Shown here: positions 48,076-56,820 of the stretch, piece after piece
Layout of the letters: each line of letters opens with the position of its first letter
How positions within the stretch are numbered: position 1 is the first letter of the stretch
Assembly (NCBI GenBank): GCA_947496555.1
Contig: CANMDH010000005.1
Location: 92,301 to 156,300 of the forward strand
Origin: an uncultured Aquimarina sp.
GTDB lineage: Bacteria > Bacteroidota > Bacteroidia > Flavobacteriales > Flavobacteriaceae
Direction: 5' to 3'
Length of the DNA: 64,000 nt
Notes under the pieces: model-generated
Database searches by the model: none
Told to the model about the DNA's origin: nothing
The model's input: only the letters and a program-made list of their open reading frames with translations
Translations under genes and position numbers: made by a program

Positions 48076-49854
48076 ATGAGTTTACAACAAACCATTTCAG
48101 AAAAAACAAAAATGGCCGTACAAGACTTGTATGGAGCGACTTTAGAATCTGTTGAATTGCAATCAACCCGCAAAGAGTTTGAAGGAGATATCACGGTAGT
48201 GGTATTTCCAATGCTTAGAGTGGTAAAAGGAAATCCCATGCAAATTGGTGAAGCTTTGGGTAAATACCTGGTAGAAACTGTTGATGAAATAGAAGGATAT
48301 AATGTGGTAAAAGGATTTTTAAATCTTGTGATTTCAGATGTTTATTACCTCGATTTTTTTGAAAGTATAAAGGATAAAGAACGTTTTGGTTTTGCAGATT
48401 CTCTTAAAGACGATAGAGCTGTTATGGTTGAGTATTCATCACCAAATACGAATAAACCATTGCATCTTGGACATATAAGAAATATTCTTTTGGGATATTC
48501 TGTGGCGCAAATCATTAAGGCTAGTGGTAAAAAGGTGTATAAAACCCAAATTATTAATGACCGCGGGATACATATTTGTAAATCTATGATTGCTTGGAAG
48601 AAATATGGCGAAGGTGAAACTCCCGACTCTTCTGGTCTTAAGGGTGATAAACTGGTTGGGAATTACTATGTGAAATTTGATCAAGTTTATAAAGATCAGA
48701 TTGCAAAATTGATCGAAGATGGTAAATCCGAAGACGATGCAAAAAAAGAAGCACCAATTTTGGTTGAAGCACAACAAATGCTTCGTAAGTGGGAAGCTGG
48801 AGATCCTGACGTAGTGGAACTTTGGAAACAAATGAATGGTTGGGTATACGATGGTTTTGATCAAACGTATAATACTCTGGGAGTAGATTTTGATAGTTAT
48901 TATTATGAAAGTAATACCTATTTACTAGGTAAAGACAATATTGAAGAAGGTTTATCTAGTGGAGTATTCTTTAAAAAAGAGGATGGATCCGTTTGGTGTG
49001 ACCTGACCAATGAAGGGCTGGATGAAAAATTGGTACTGCGAAGCGATGGTACTGCTGTATATATGACACAAGATATAGGAACGGCCATACAAAGAGTTAA
49101 GGATAATCCAGATATTGGAGGGATGATCTATACGGTAGGTAACGAGCAGGATTATCATTTTAAGGTTTTATTTTTGATTTTAAAGAAACTCGGATATGAT
49201 TGGGCAAAAAACCTACATCATTTAAGCTATGGTATGGTTGATTTGCCAAGTGGTAAAATGAAGAGTAGAGAAGGTACTGTAGTAGATGCTGATGATTTGA
49301 TTTTAGAAATGTCTAAAACCGCAGAAGATATATCTAAAGATCTCGGTAAACTAGAAGGATATACCAAAGAGGAGAAGGGAACCGTATATAATACAATTGG
49401 CTTAGGTGCATTGAAATACTATATCCTCAAAGTAGATCCAAAAAAGAGAATACTTTTTAATCCAGAAGAATCTGTAGATTTTCAAGGAAATACAGGGCCT
49501 TTTATTCAGTATACCTATGCAAGAATTCAGGCAATTATACGTAAAGCTGATTTTGATACAAGTGTTTCTGTTACCAATATTAAATTGCACGAAAAAGAAA
49601 AAGAGCTGATTAAACAATTAGAATTGTATCCAGAAATCATTCAGAGTGCGGCGGCAGATTTAAGTCCGGCTATTATTGCTAATTACACTTATGATCTAGT
49701 AAAGAGTTATAATTCGTTTTTCCAGAATGTATCGATATTTGGAGCTAATTCTGAAGAAGAAAAGCAATTTAGAGTGCAACTTTCTAATTCGGTAGGAAAC
49801 ACCATTAAATCTGCTTTTGGACTTTTGGGGATTAATGTACCCGAAAGAATGTAG
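48076..49854 (+). CDS. argS: Arginyl-tRNA synthetase
   Basis: 592 residues, class I. The start at the ATG before SLQQTISEKTKMAVQ is preferred; an upstream in-frame ATG at 48037 lies inside the terminator hairpin. The HIGH-type motif is PLHLGHIRN in SSPNTNKPLHLGHIRNILLG, the KMSKS-type motif is the degenerate GKMKSREG, and the Arg-tRNA N-terminal and DALR C-terminal domains (PFIQYTYARIQAI, VGNTIKSAFGLLGI) are complete. Confidence 0.97.
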   Translation: MSLQQTISEKTKMAVQDLYGATLESVELQSTRKEFEGDITVVVFPMLRVVKGNPMQIGEALGKYLVETVDEIEGYNVVKGFLNLVISDVYYLDFFESIKDKERFGFADSLKDDRAVMVEYSSPNTNKPLHLGHIRNILLGYSVAQIIKASGKKVYKTQIINDRGIHICKSMIAWKKYGEGETPDSSGLKGDKLVGNYYVKFDQVYKDQIAKLIEDGKSEDDAKKEAPILVEAQQMLRKWEAGDPDVVELWKQMNGWVYDGFDQTYNTLGVDFDSYYYESNTYLLGKDNIEEGLSSGVFFKKEDGSVWCDLTNEGLDEKLVLRSDGTAVYMTQDIGTAIQRVKDNPDIGGMIYTVGNEQDYHFKVLFLILKKLGYDWAKNLHHLSYGMVDLPSGKMKSREGTVVDADDLILEMSKTAEDISKDLGKLEGYTKEEKGTVYNTIGLGALKYYILKVDPKKRILFNPEESVDFQGNTGPFIQYTYARIQAIIRKADFDTSVSVTNIKLHEKEKELIKQLELYPEIIQSAAADLSPAIIANYTYDLVKSYNSFFQNVSIFGANSEEEKQFRVQLSNSVGNTIKSAFGLLGINVPERM

Positions 49855-49998
49855 TGAAATTTAGTTTTTTGCTAAAAATCAATGTGTTTTTTACAGAAAA
49901 AAGTGAATAATAACGATTTTTTGGTTATTTCGTCCAAAAAAGCAAGTAAAAAAGGAACACAAATTGTTATTGAATAATTGTTTTTTTATTTTCACAGT

Positions 49999-50466
49999 AT
50001 GCAATACCAGATAACAAGGGCCACCAATAACGATTTACCGCTTATGCAACGTTTGTTTTATCAAACGGTGACTACTTATGGTGCTGTGTTATTTAGCAAG
50101 GAAGAGGTAAAGATTTACTCCCGTTTAGCAGCTAATAAAATATATTGGGAAAAGAAATTCAAAAAGGATTTCATTTATAATGCCAAAATGAATGGGGAAA
50201 TTCTAGGGTCTTTTTCAATGGATACCAATGGGAATATAGAGTATTTCTTTGTTCATATGAATTATCATGGTAAAGGTATTGCTACCGAATTATACAACAC
50301 TCTTGAAGAAATAGCAAAAGAATCAAATATTAAAACACTTACCACACAAATACATTTGGCAACCAAGGCTTTTTTTGAAAAAAAAGAATTTGAAATTGTT
50401 AAAAATGAAGTAAAAGTGGTAGGAGGTAATGAGATAACAAGCTATAGTGGAGTAAAGCATCTCTAG
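49999..50466 (+). CDS. GNAT family N-acetyltransferase
   Basis: 155 residues. The acetyl-CoA motif A appears as NIEYFFVHMNYHGKGIATELYNTL, with strand-helix order typical of GNAT enzymes and AFFEKKEFEIVKNE near the end. Start at the ATG before QYQITRATNND, which is the usual beginning. The substrate is unknown. Its stop overlaps the stop of the converging TonB receptor gene. Confidence 0.88.
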   Translation: MQYQITRATNNDLPLMQRLFYQTVTTYGAVLFSKEEVKIYSRLAANKIYWEKKFKKDFIYNAKMNGEILGSFSMDTNGNIEYFFVHMNYHGKGIATELYNTLEEIAKESNIKTLTTQIHLATKAFFEKKEFEIVKNEVKVVGGNEITSYSGVKHL

Positions 50467-52982
50467 AAATTAATCCTGAAAACTATATTAGGAGTAAATC
50501 CTAATCCAAATTGTTCTACCTCTTCTACCGTATCCTCTGATCCTATTCTGTAGTAATTATTTACAATGTTTTTCTGATCAAGTACATTCCATAAAGATGC
50601 ACCGGCCATGCCAGTTATTTTTTTTGAGAATTTAAAATTATATGTTGCCGAGGCATCCCACCTAAAATAGTCTTCCAAAGTATCGGTATTAGGGTGCAAA
50701 TAATTAATATTTCCTTCATTGTCGATCTCATTTCCTAATATAGGTCGTGTAGTTGGTTTACCACTATGCCAGTTTATACCTGTCGAAAATTTAAAATTGT
50801 TCTTGGTATAAGAGAGCGCTAGATTTATATTATGTTTTATATCGATATTGTTAGGAAAATCTCTTTCGCTTAGGGTATTAAATGTATAGTTGTTTTCTGC
50901 ATAGGAATAACTGAACCAGGCACCGAAGTTTTTAAATCTCTTATTAACTAAGAAATCAATTCCCTTTATTGTATAGCTGCCATGATCTCTTTCAAACTCT
51001 AGCTGATTTTGGAATCCCTGACTTTGAGTAATAATACCATCTACATTTTTATAGTATGCGTCGGTACTAACCAACCAGTTATTATGATTGTAGCTAATCC
51101 CAAGAGATATTTGTTGGCTTTTAATGATTGGAATACTATCATTGTTTGAAAGTACCCATTTCCTGTTTTCTATACCTAAAAAGTCATTTTGAGACTCTAT
51201 AATTTGGGATGTTACCTGACTTTTTAATTCTCCCAAAGCCTCGATAGTAAAATGATTATTAAATCTATGGTTTACACTAATGCGAGGTTCTAAAAGATAG
51301 ACGCCAAACTTGTCAAAATGATTAAGCCGTACTCCTAGATTAAGATGAGTGTTGTTATTTGTTGATTTAAATTCAGCTTCCGAAAAAATACTATTCGTTC
51401 GAATAACCTCTTTAGTAAAATCTCTAAAGGTGGGATTATTTAAATCTCTTAGATTAGAAATCCCGGTTTCATTAAATTGATAACCTGATTTTAGATTAAA
51501 GAATTCACTTAGTTTTAAAAGAGTATTTATTTTTACACCTCCTTCTAATACTTCATTTTCCTGTAACAAACGCTGATCATTAACAATATCAGAATTTACA
51601 GTTTCTAGGCCATAGTTCGTTCCATAGATAAGGATTTCACTTCTGAAGATATTACTCCAGCTCCTATGGTATGAGATGCTTCCTGCTCTATTATTTTGTT
51701 TTGCGCTACTTTCTCTAGAAACATTTATTTGATTAATTAATGCATTCTCTTCAAAAACCAAGTCATTTCTCATTACAATTGCATTTACCTTAAGTAAATC
51801 TTTAGGACTTACTTGGTATAACCACCTTAGGCTTGTGTCATAAAAGGAAAATTCCTGATCGGTATTAGAAACATTTCGAATATTATTGACAACTTCAGAA
51901 TCTTGAAATGCTTTATCAAAAAATTGATCATATGTTGGAGTTTCAATCACTTCGCTAATTGATTTTCTAGCAGATACCTGGAGAGAAGATTTATTTCCCA
52001 AAGGAACATCCAAATATCCATCTATACTAATCATGTTTAACCCTAGGCTGGCATCAAATTCTGTATTAACATCGTTGGTGGTATTCATGGCAATCACACT
52101 TGAAACACCATCGCCATAACCAGCACTGGAACCATTTTTGAATAATTGTACATTTTTGGTTAAATAAGGATTAAAGGCTGAAATAAGTCCAAAAAAATGA
52201 CCAGATTGATACATCTTTATACCATCCCAAAGAATAAGGTTTTGATCATTGGTTCCTCCTCTAACGTTAATATCAGAAACTGTCTCTTCAACACTTAAAA
52301 CTCCTGGCAAAGCCTGAATAGTCTGTAGTAAGTCAGGTTCAATTAACCCAGGAAGTATTCCAAAATCATCATAATTAATTACAATAGAGCCGTCTGATTT
52401 TTTATTAATACCTTTTACCAGGTAGTCATTTAAGATAACCTCGCTTAAATATTGAATCTCAGGAATTAAAAGAATGGTTTTACAAGGTTGGTCTACAAAA
52501 TCTTTGGCACGGAGTTTTAAGGTTTTATATCCGATAAAATCAATTGTTATCCATTCTTCAGTATTTTCAATACCAAGAAAGAATTTTCCGGCTTCATTAC
52601 TGATTGTAGTGCTATTTATTGCTCGTATTGATGCATTTGACAGTACCTTGTTATCGCCTAAAGATTGTAAAATGCCACAAATTTCAAAACCTTTAGTTTT
52701 GGTACTAAGGACTATGTTTTTATCACTTAAAAAGATATAATTAATTGGGGTATTAGCCCTTAAATAATTGATAGTTTCTTTTAAATCAAGATTGTTTGAA
52801 GGTTTTTGTACCTGTATTTCGATAATGTCTGCGTCGGCATAGGTAAAATTGCAATCAAATTTATCTTCAGCTTGTTTTAATATGGTAATAAGAGGTAGAG
52901 ATTCCTGTACAGACTGTGAAAATTTCTGTCGGGGAATAAAAAAGAGAAAAATAAATAAAACTGTGATTGTGGTTTTGATCAC
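50463..52982 (-). CDS. TonB-dependent receptor with N-terminal STN signalling domain
   Basis: 839 residues. The signal peptide (ending QKFSQ) is followed by an STN-type secretin/TonB short domain (about 25-95), a CarboxypepD-like domain (about 97-175), the plug (VRGGTNDQNLILWDGIKMY) and the barrel ending VFRINF. The start is GTG in a GTGA overlap with the fecR stop. With the FecR and ECF sigma genes it forms a cell-surface signalling set: ligand binding at the barrel is passed by the STN domain to FecR, which frees the sigma factor. The ligand is unknown. Confidence 0.93.
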   Translation of the reverse strand: MIKTTITVLFIFLFFIPRQKFSQSVQESLPLITILKQAEDKFDCNFTYADADIIEIQVQKPSNNLDLKETINYLRANTPINYIFLSDKNIVLSTKTKGFEICGILQSLGDNKVLSNASIRAINSTTISNEAGKFFLGIENTEEWITIDFIGYKTLKLRAKDFVDQPCKTILLIPEIQYLSEVILNDYLVKGINKKSDGSIVINYDDFGILPGLIEPDLLQTIQALPGVLSVEETVSDINVRGGTNDQNLILWDGIKMYQSGHFFGLISAFNPYLTKNVQLFKNGSSAGYGDGVSSVIAMNTTNDVNTEFDASLGLNMISIDGYLDVPLGNKSSLQVSARKSISEVIETPTYDQFFDKAFQDSEVVNNIRNVSNTDQEFSFYDTSLRWLYQVSPKDLLKVNAIVMRNDLVFEENALINQINVSRESSAKQNNRAGSISYHRSWSNIFRSEILIYGTNYGLETVNSDIVNDQRLLQENEVLEGGVKINTLLKLSEFFNLKSGYQFNETGISNLRDLNNPTFRDFTKEVIRTNSIFSEAEFKSTNNNTHLNLGVRLNHFDKFGVYLLEPRISVNHRFNNHFTIEALGELKSQVTSQIIESQNDFLGIENRKWVLSNNDSIPIIKSQQISLGISYNHNNWLVSTDAYYKNVDGIITQSQGFQNQLEFERDHGSYTIKGIDFLVNKRFKNFGAWFSYSYAENNYTFNTLSERDFPNNIDIKHNINLALSYTKNNFKFSTGINWHSGKPTTRPILGNEIDNEGNINYLHPNTDTLEDYFRWDASATYNFKFSKKITGMAGASLWNVLDQKNIVNNYYRIGSEDTVEEVEQFGLGFTPNIVFRINF

Positions 52983-53881
52983 TGTTTATATAGGGTTACG
53001 TTGTTGCCATTGATTTCATATTTCAAACGCATAGGTATGGTAATAGATTGTAATGCCGTTTGAATATCTGAATGTACAAAATTACCCGTAAAAAGTTTGT
53101 CCTGATCTAAGTTTTTTGCAATAATTGTTACGTTGTATTGTCTTTCAAACTCTCTTAAGATATATCTATAAGGTGTGCTCGAAAAAGTACTTTTATTTTC
53201 TATCCAATTGGGTTTGGTTACAGAAATATTATTGTTTAAAATTTCATTTTCCAATGCCCTAAAAAGCTTACCTGCGGGTAATTTAATTGTTTTTTCGGCA
53301 TAGGTAACACTCACGAGTCCTTCATAACATATTACTTCAAAGTAACCTTCTCGTTGTTTTACATTAAATTGTGTTCCCAGGACGCTTACTATACCTGAAG
53401 AAGTTATTACATCAAACTTTTTTCCTTTTTCAACTTTGAAATACGCTTCACCATCAAGTTTGATCTTACGATTATTTTCCCAGTCCTTTTTTTGATAATC
53501 TATAGATGAAAGTGCATTAAGCTCTACCATAGTTTGATCCGGTAACTGTACTGAAGTTTTTTGGCTTGCTAGAGTACTTACAGTGACCATGTTTTTACTA
53601 GAAAATATAAAATATGTACCAATAGCTAAGACAAATATTGCTGCAATTCTAGTTATAAGAGTAAGATAGTTTTTGGTTCCCGAGGTTTTTGCATTAGATA
53701 GTCTGCTTTGTAAAAGATGTAAATTTTCTTCTATACTATATTCTGGCGATCTAAATTTCTTAGCTGTTTCAGAAATCTTAACATAAGAATCATAGGCGTC
53801 TAAATTCTCAAACGCCTCTGATTCTTCTGAAGTGAGTAACTCATTGTCTAACCACTTTTTTATAAGATCTTTCTTTTTCAT
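52979..53881 (-). CDS. FecR family anti-sigma factor
   Basis: 300 residues. A cytoplasmic N-terminus (KKWLDNELLTSEESEAFENL), one membrane span (about 73-97, IAAIFVLAIGTYFIF), then the FecR domain (VQLPDQTMVELNALSSIDY, LDGEAYFKVEKGKKFDVIT, VLGTQFNV) and a C-terminal DUF4974/STN-like domain (TGNFVHSDIQTALQSI). Start at the ATG at 53881; an upstream in-frame ATG at 53917 gives an unlikely 12-residue extension. It couples the receptor to the sigma factor. Confidence 0.95.
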   Translation of the reverse strand: MKKKDLIKKWLDNELLTSEESEAFENLDAYDSYVKISETAKKFRSPEYSIEENLHLLQSRLSNAKTSGTKNYLTLITRIAAIFVLAIGTYFIFSSKNMVTVSTLASQKTSVQLPDQTMVELNALSSIDYQKKDWENNRKIKLDGEAYFKVEKGKKFDVITSSGIVSVLGTQFNVKQREGYFEVICYEGLVSVTYAEKTIKLPAGKLFRALENEILNNNISVTKPNWIENKSTFSSTPYRYILREFERQYNVTIIAKNLDQDKLFTGNFVHSDIQTALQSITIPMRLKYEINGNNVTLYKQ

Positions 53882-53936
53882 AGCAAGATTTCTGTTTATA
53901 TAACAACCATCATTCAAAAATTCCTACCCTAGTACT

Positions 53937-54452
53937 CTATATTCCATCAATTTCTTTCCGTAATTTTTCTAAAGCACCATAAATTCTTTTTTCTACTGCT
54001 TTTCTAGAAATACCAAGTAAATCAGCAATTTCTTGATGTTTTTTTCCTTCAATGCGATTTAATAAGAAGGCAACACGTTGTGGATCAGTTAGTTTAGAAA
54101 GTGCGTTTTGGTACTTTTGTAGATACTCTTTTTCCTCTAAGACAAAATGAGGACTTTCAGAAGTTTTATCTTTATGCTCGATCTGCTGATATTTTAACTT
54201 AACCTTGTTGTGCTTTAATTGATTTAAAGTTAGGTTATTGGCTACGGTAAAAAGAAAACTTTTAGCTTTTTGTAGCGGGATTTTTTTACAATTATTCCAA
54301 AGTTTTATGAATGCTTCCTGGACTTTGTCTTTGGGATCGATATGTTCTCCATATTTATAGTATATGAAGTCGTGAAGCTCTCGAGAATGTTTTTTAAAAA
54401 GCTCAGAGAATAACCTTTCTTCGCAAACATTCTCAAATAAATCTTTAGACAT
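53937..54452 (-). CDS. ECF RNA polymerase sigma factor (sigma-70 family)
   Basis: 171 residues with region 2 (FIYYKYGEHIDPKDKVQEAF, IKLWNN) and region 4 (LTDPQRVAFLLNRIEGKKHQ, EIADLLGISRKAVEKRIYGA). It is of the FecI-like type that pairs with FecR and a SusC/TonB receptor in Bacteroidota. First gene of a three-gene operon and divergent from a lipoprotein gene 102 bp away, which may be a target. Confidence 0.95.
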   Translation of the reverse strand: MSKDLFENVCEERLFSELFKKHSRELHDFIYYKYGEHIDPKDKVQEAFIKLWNNCKKIPLQKAKSFLFTVANNLTLNQLKHNKVKLKYQQIEHKDKTSESPHFVLEEKEYLQKYQNALSKLTDPQRVAFLLNRIEGKKHQEIADLLGISRKAVEKRIYGALEKLRKEIDGI

Positions 54453-54554
54453 TCCTAGTATTTTTGTTAAAATTAAAAAAAAATGAATTCATAAGTAGGA
54501 ATTTTGTTTCGTATATTGTTTTACTTGTGATATTCAAGGAAAAATTGTTAAGAA

Positions 54555-55214
54555 ATGAAGAAGATTTGGTGCTTATTGATTCTGGGAACATTTATATTCA
54601 CTTCTTGTCAAGAAGAAGAAAGAGAAGTTATTGATCCAACGATCGATAATACCATTCCTAAGGATTCACAATTAGCTAGGCTAATGAAAAATGTAGTCAC
54701 GCATGATGGTTCTTTTGATGATATTGTAGATGGTGCTAATTGTTATAGTATTAATATACCATATACTATTACATTGAATAATAAAGATGTTATTATAAAC
54801 AGTATTGCAGATTATCAAGATTTATTAATCACTGATAATATTCAAATTCAATATCCTATTGTGATTACATTATCAGATCATAAAGAGGTTATGATTACGA
54901 GCAGTGATGATTTAAAAGTGTATGCAGATAGCTGTAAAGCAGACGATGACGATATCGAATGTATCGATTTTGTATATCCTTTACAATTATCAGTTTTTGA
55001 TACTAGAACTAATCAATTTAGTACCGTAGATGTAGGGCATGATTCTCAAATGTTCACATTCATGTCTAATATTGATGACAACACATCAGTAAGTATAAAT
55101 TATCCAATAAATCTAATTTCTCATAATGGTCAAAATATAGATGCTCAGCATAATAGTGGCTTGTTGCAGACGATACTTGATATAGCATATACTTGCCAGG
55201 AAAATGATAAGTAA
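54555..55214 (+). CDS. Lipoprotein with four internal repeats, unknown function
   Basis: 219 residues. Signal peptide with lipobox FTSC, then an acidic stretch. I see four copies of a 30-40 residue unit built around a Tyr-Pro-Ile type strand: CYSINIPYTITLNNKDVIIN, IQIQYPIVITLSDHKEVMIT, CIDFVYPLQLSVFDTRTNQF and VSINYPINLISHNGQNIDAQ. This suggests a repeated beta-hairpin surface fold. The family is not one I can name. Divergent from the ECF sigma gene; has its own terminator. Confidence 0.7.
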   Translation: MKKIWCLLILGTFIFTSCQEEEREVIDPTIDNTIPKDSQLARLMKNVVTHDGSFDDIVDGANCYSINIPYTITLNNKDVIINSIADYQDLLITDNIQIQYPIVITLSDHKEVMITSSDDLKVYADSCKADDDDIECIDFVYPLQLSVFDTRTNQFSTVDVGHDSQMFTFMSNIDDNTSVSINYPINLISHNGQNIDAQHNSGLLQTILDIAYTCQENDK

Positions 55215-55233
55215 GATATAATATGAATAAAGA

Positions 55234-55263
55234 TAAAGTCGCCCTCATCGGGGCGACTTTTTT
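55234..55263 (+). terminator. Terminator after the repeat lipoprotein gene
   Basis: AAAGTCGCCC pairs with GGGCGACTTT around a 6-nt loop and is followed by a T run. Confidence 0.95.
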
Positions 55264-55380
55264 GTTTAACATTTTTTTATTTTTTTTAAACAAAAAGTTA
55301 AAATAATGCTAAATCCATTTAATAGGGTTCGAGTTTTTCTAATTAAGTTGTTTAATCATCAAACAATAAATTTAAACACC

Positions 55381-56697
55381 ATGAAATTTCAAAACCTTTT
55401 TAAAACACTTTTAGTTACTCTATTTGTAGTGATCATTTCTTCTTGTAGTGATGATGATGATACTACTTTTCCGCAAACCTCTACCACAATTGCAGAATTT
55501 GTAGCTAGCAATTCAGACTATAGTTCTTTATTAGCGGCTTTACAAAAAGCTGAATTAGTAGAAACTTTATCATCAACAACAAGTGACTTTACAGTTTTTG
55601 CTCCTAATAATGCAGCCTTTGATGCATTCCTAACAGGCTTAGGAGTAACTTTGGATGATCTCTCAAAAGATGATTTAACTCCAATTTTATTGAACCATGT
55701 AATTGGTTCAGAAATAACTTCTTCTCAATTATCTACGGGCTATGTAACTAATGCCTCTGGTGTTAGTACATATGTCAATACTTCTAGTGGAGTTGTGATT
55801 AACGGAGGCGTTACCGTGACCACTGCAGATATTGATCAGTCTAACGGTGTAATACACGCTGTAGATAAAGTAATTGCTGTTCCAACATTACTTGATTTTG
55901 TTACTGCAGATGCCGATTTGTCTTCTTTGGCTGGTGTAGCTACTACCGATGTTGCAGCGGCATTAGGAGGGGATACAGAGTTAACGCTACTTGCACCAAC
56001 CAATGCAGCTTTTGGAGCAGTTGATTTAAGTGGATTATCTGCTGGTGAAGTAGAAAACACATTATTAAACCATGTGATCGCAGGAGAAAACCTATCTTCA
56101 GTTTTAGAAACAGGATATGGAAATACGCTAGCGACCTACGGCAACACTTCTAATAATTTAAGTATCTATATCAATACAAGCAGTGGAGTTTCTTTCAATG
56201 GGATTTCTAATGTAAGTACTGCCGATGTAATTGCCAGCAATGGTGTATTACACGTAGTTGATGCAGTAATAACATTACCTACTGTAGTTACATTTGCTAC
56301 AGCAGATGATACTTTTAGTACCTTGGTAACAGCTCTTACTACTCTAACACCTTCAACAGATTTTGTGGCTGTCCTAAGTACTTCAGGTGAAGCTCCCGCA
56401 CCTTTCACTGTATTCGCTCCAACAGATGAAGCTTTTGCCGCTATTATGGTACCAACAGACGAAGCCGATGTTGCTGCAATATTAAATTATCATGTGGTTG
56501 CAGAGGCCAATGTTAGAGCAGAAGATTTAACAGACGGAACCGTTACTACACTCAATGGAGACGTAACTATAGATGCTTCTGCGCCAAGTGTGCAAGGAGC
56601 TGGAAATACTACAGCTAGTAATATTGTAGCAAACAATGTTCAAGCAGCCAATGGAGTTATTCATGTTATAGATCAGGTATTATTACCAATGATGTAA
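55381..56697 (+). CDS. Fasciclin (FAS1) domain surface lipoprotein
   Basis: 438 residues. Lipobox SSCSDDDD gives a surface-exposed lipoprotein. Three FAS1 domains follow (roughly 35-165, 170-300, 305-438), each with the H1-type FTVFAPNNAAF-like and H2-type NGVIHAVDKVI-like motifs. FAS1 domains mediate adhesion or matrix binding. The ATG at 55381 is preferred over one at 55306 because it starts the signal peptide (KFQNLFKTLLVTLFVVIISS). A second FAS1 protein gene follows. Confidence 0.9.
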   Translation: MKFQNLFKTLLVTLFVVIISSCSDDDDTTFPQTSTTIAEFVASNSDYSSLLAALQKAELVETLSSTTSDFTVFAPNNAAFDAFLTGLGVTLDDLSKDDLTPILLNHVIGSEITSSQLSTGYVTNASGVSTYVNTSSGVVINGGVTVTTADIDQSNGVIHAVDKVIAVPTLLDFVTADADLSSLAGVATTDVAAALGGDTELTLLAPTNAAFGAVDLSGLSAGEVENTLLNHVIAGENLSSVLETGYGNTLATYGNTSNNLSIYINTSSGVSFNGISNVSTADVIASNGVLHVVDAVITLPTVVTFATADDTFSTLVTALTTLTPSTDFVAVLSTSGEAPAPFTVFAPTDEAFAAIMVPTDEADVAAILNYHVVAEANVRAEDLTDGTVTTLNGDVTIDASAPSVQGAGNTTASNIVANNVQAANGVIHVIDQVLLPMM

Positions 56698-56723
56698 TAT
56701 TTAGTCTTCGCAGACTCAATTTT

Positions 56724-56763
56724 CCGGGCTGTTTATCTCCCATTTATTTAATAAACAGCTCGG
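56724..56763 (+). terminator. Hairpin after the first fasciclin gene
   Basis: CCGGGCTGTTTAT (56724-56736) pairs with ATAAACAGCTCGG (56751-56763), 13 bp with one G-T pair. Only ATTTATC follows, so it is a weak terminator or an mRNA-stabilising hairpin. Confidence 0.6.
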
Positions 56764-56820
56764 ATTTATCTCCACGCACTTACTTAATTTTTACATACTA
56801 ACTTTTAAAACTTTACCACA

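Noticed and set aside
48439-48864. 141-residue frame antisense to argS
   Set aside because: Lies wholly inside conserved argS coding sequence and has the composition of a shadow.
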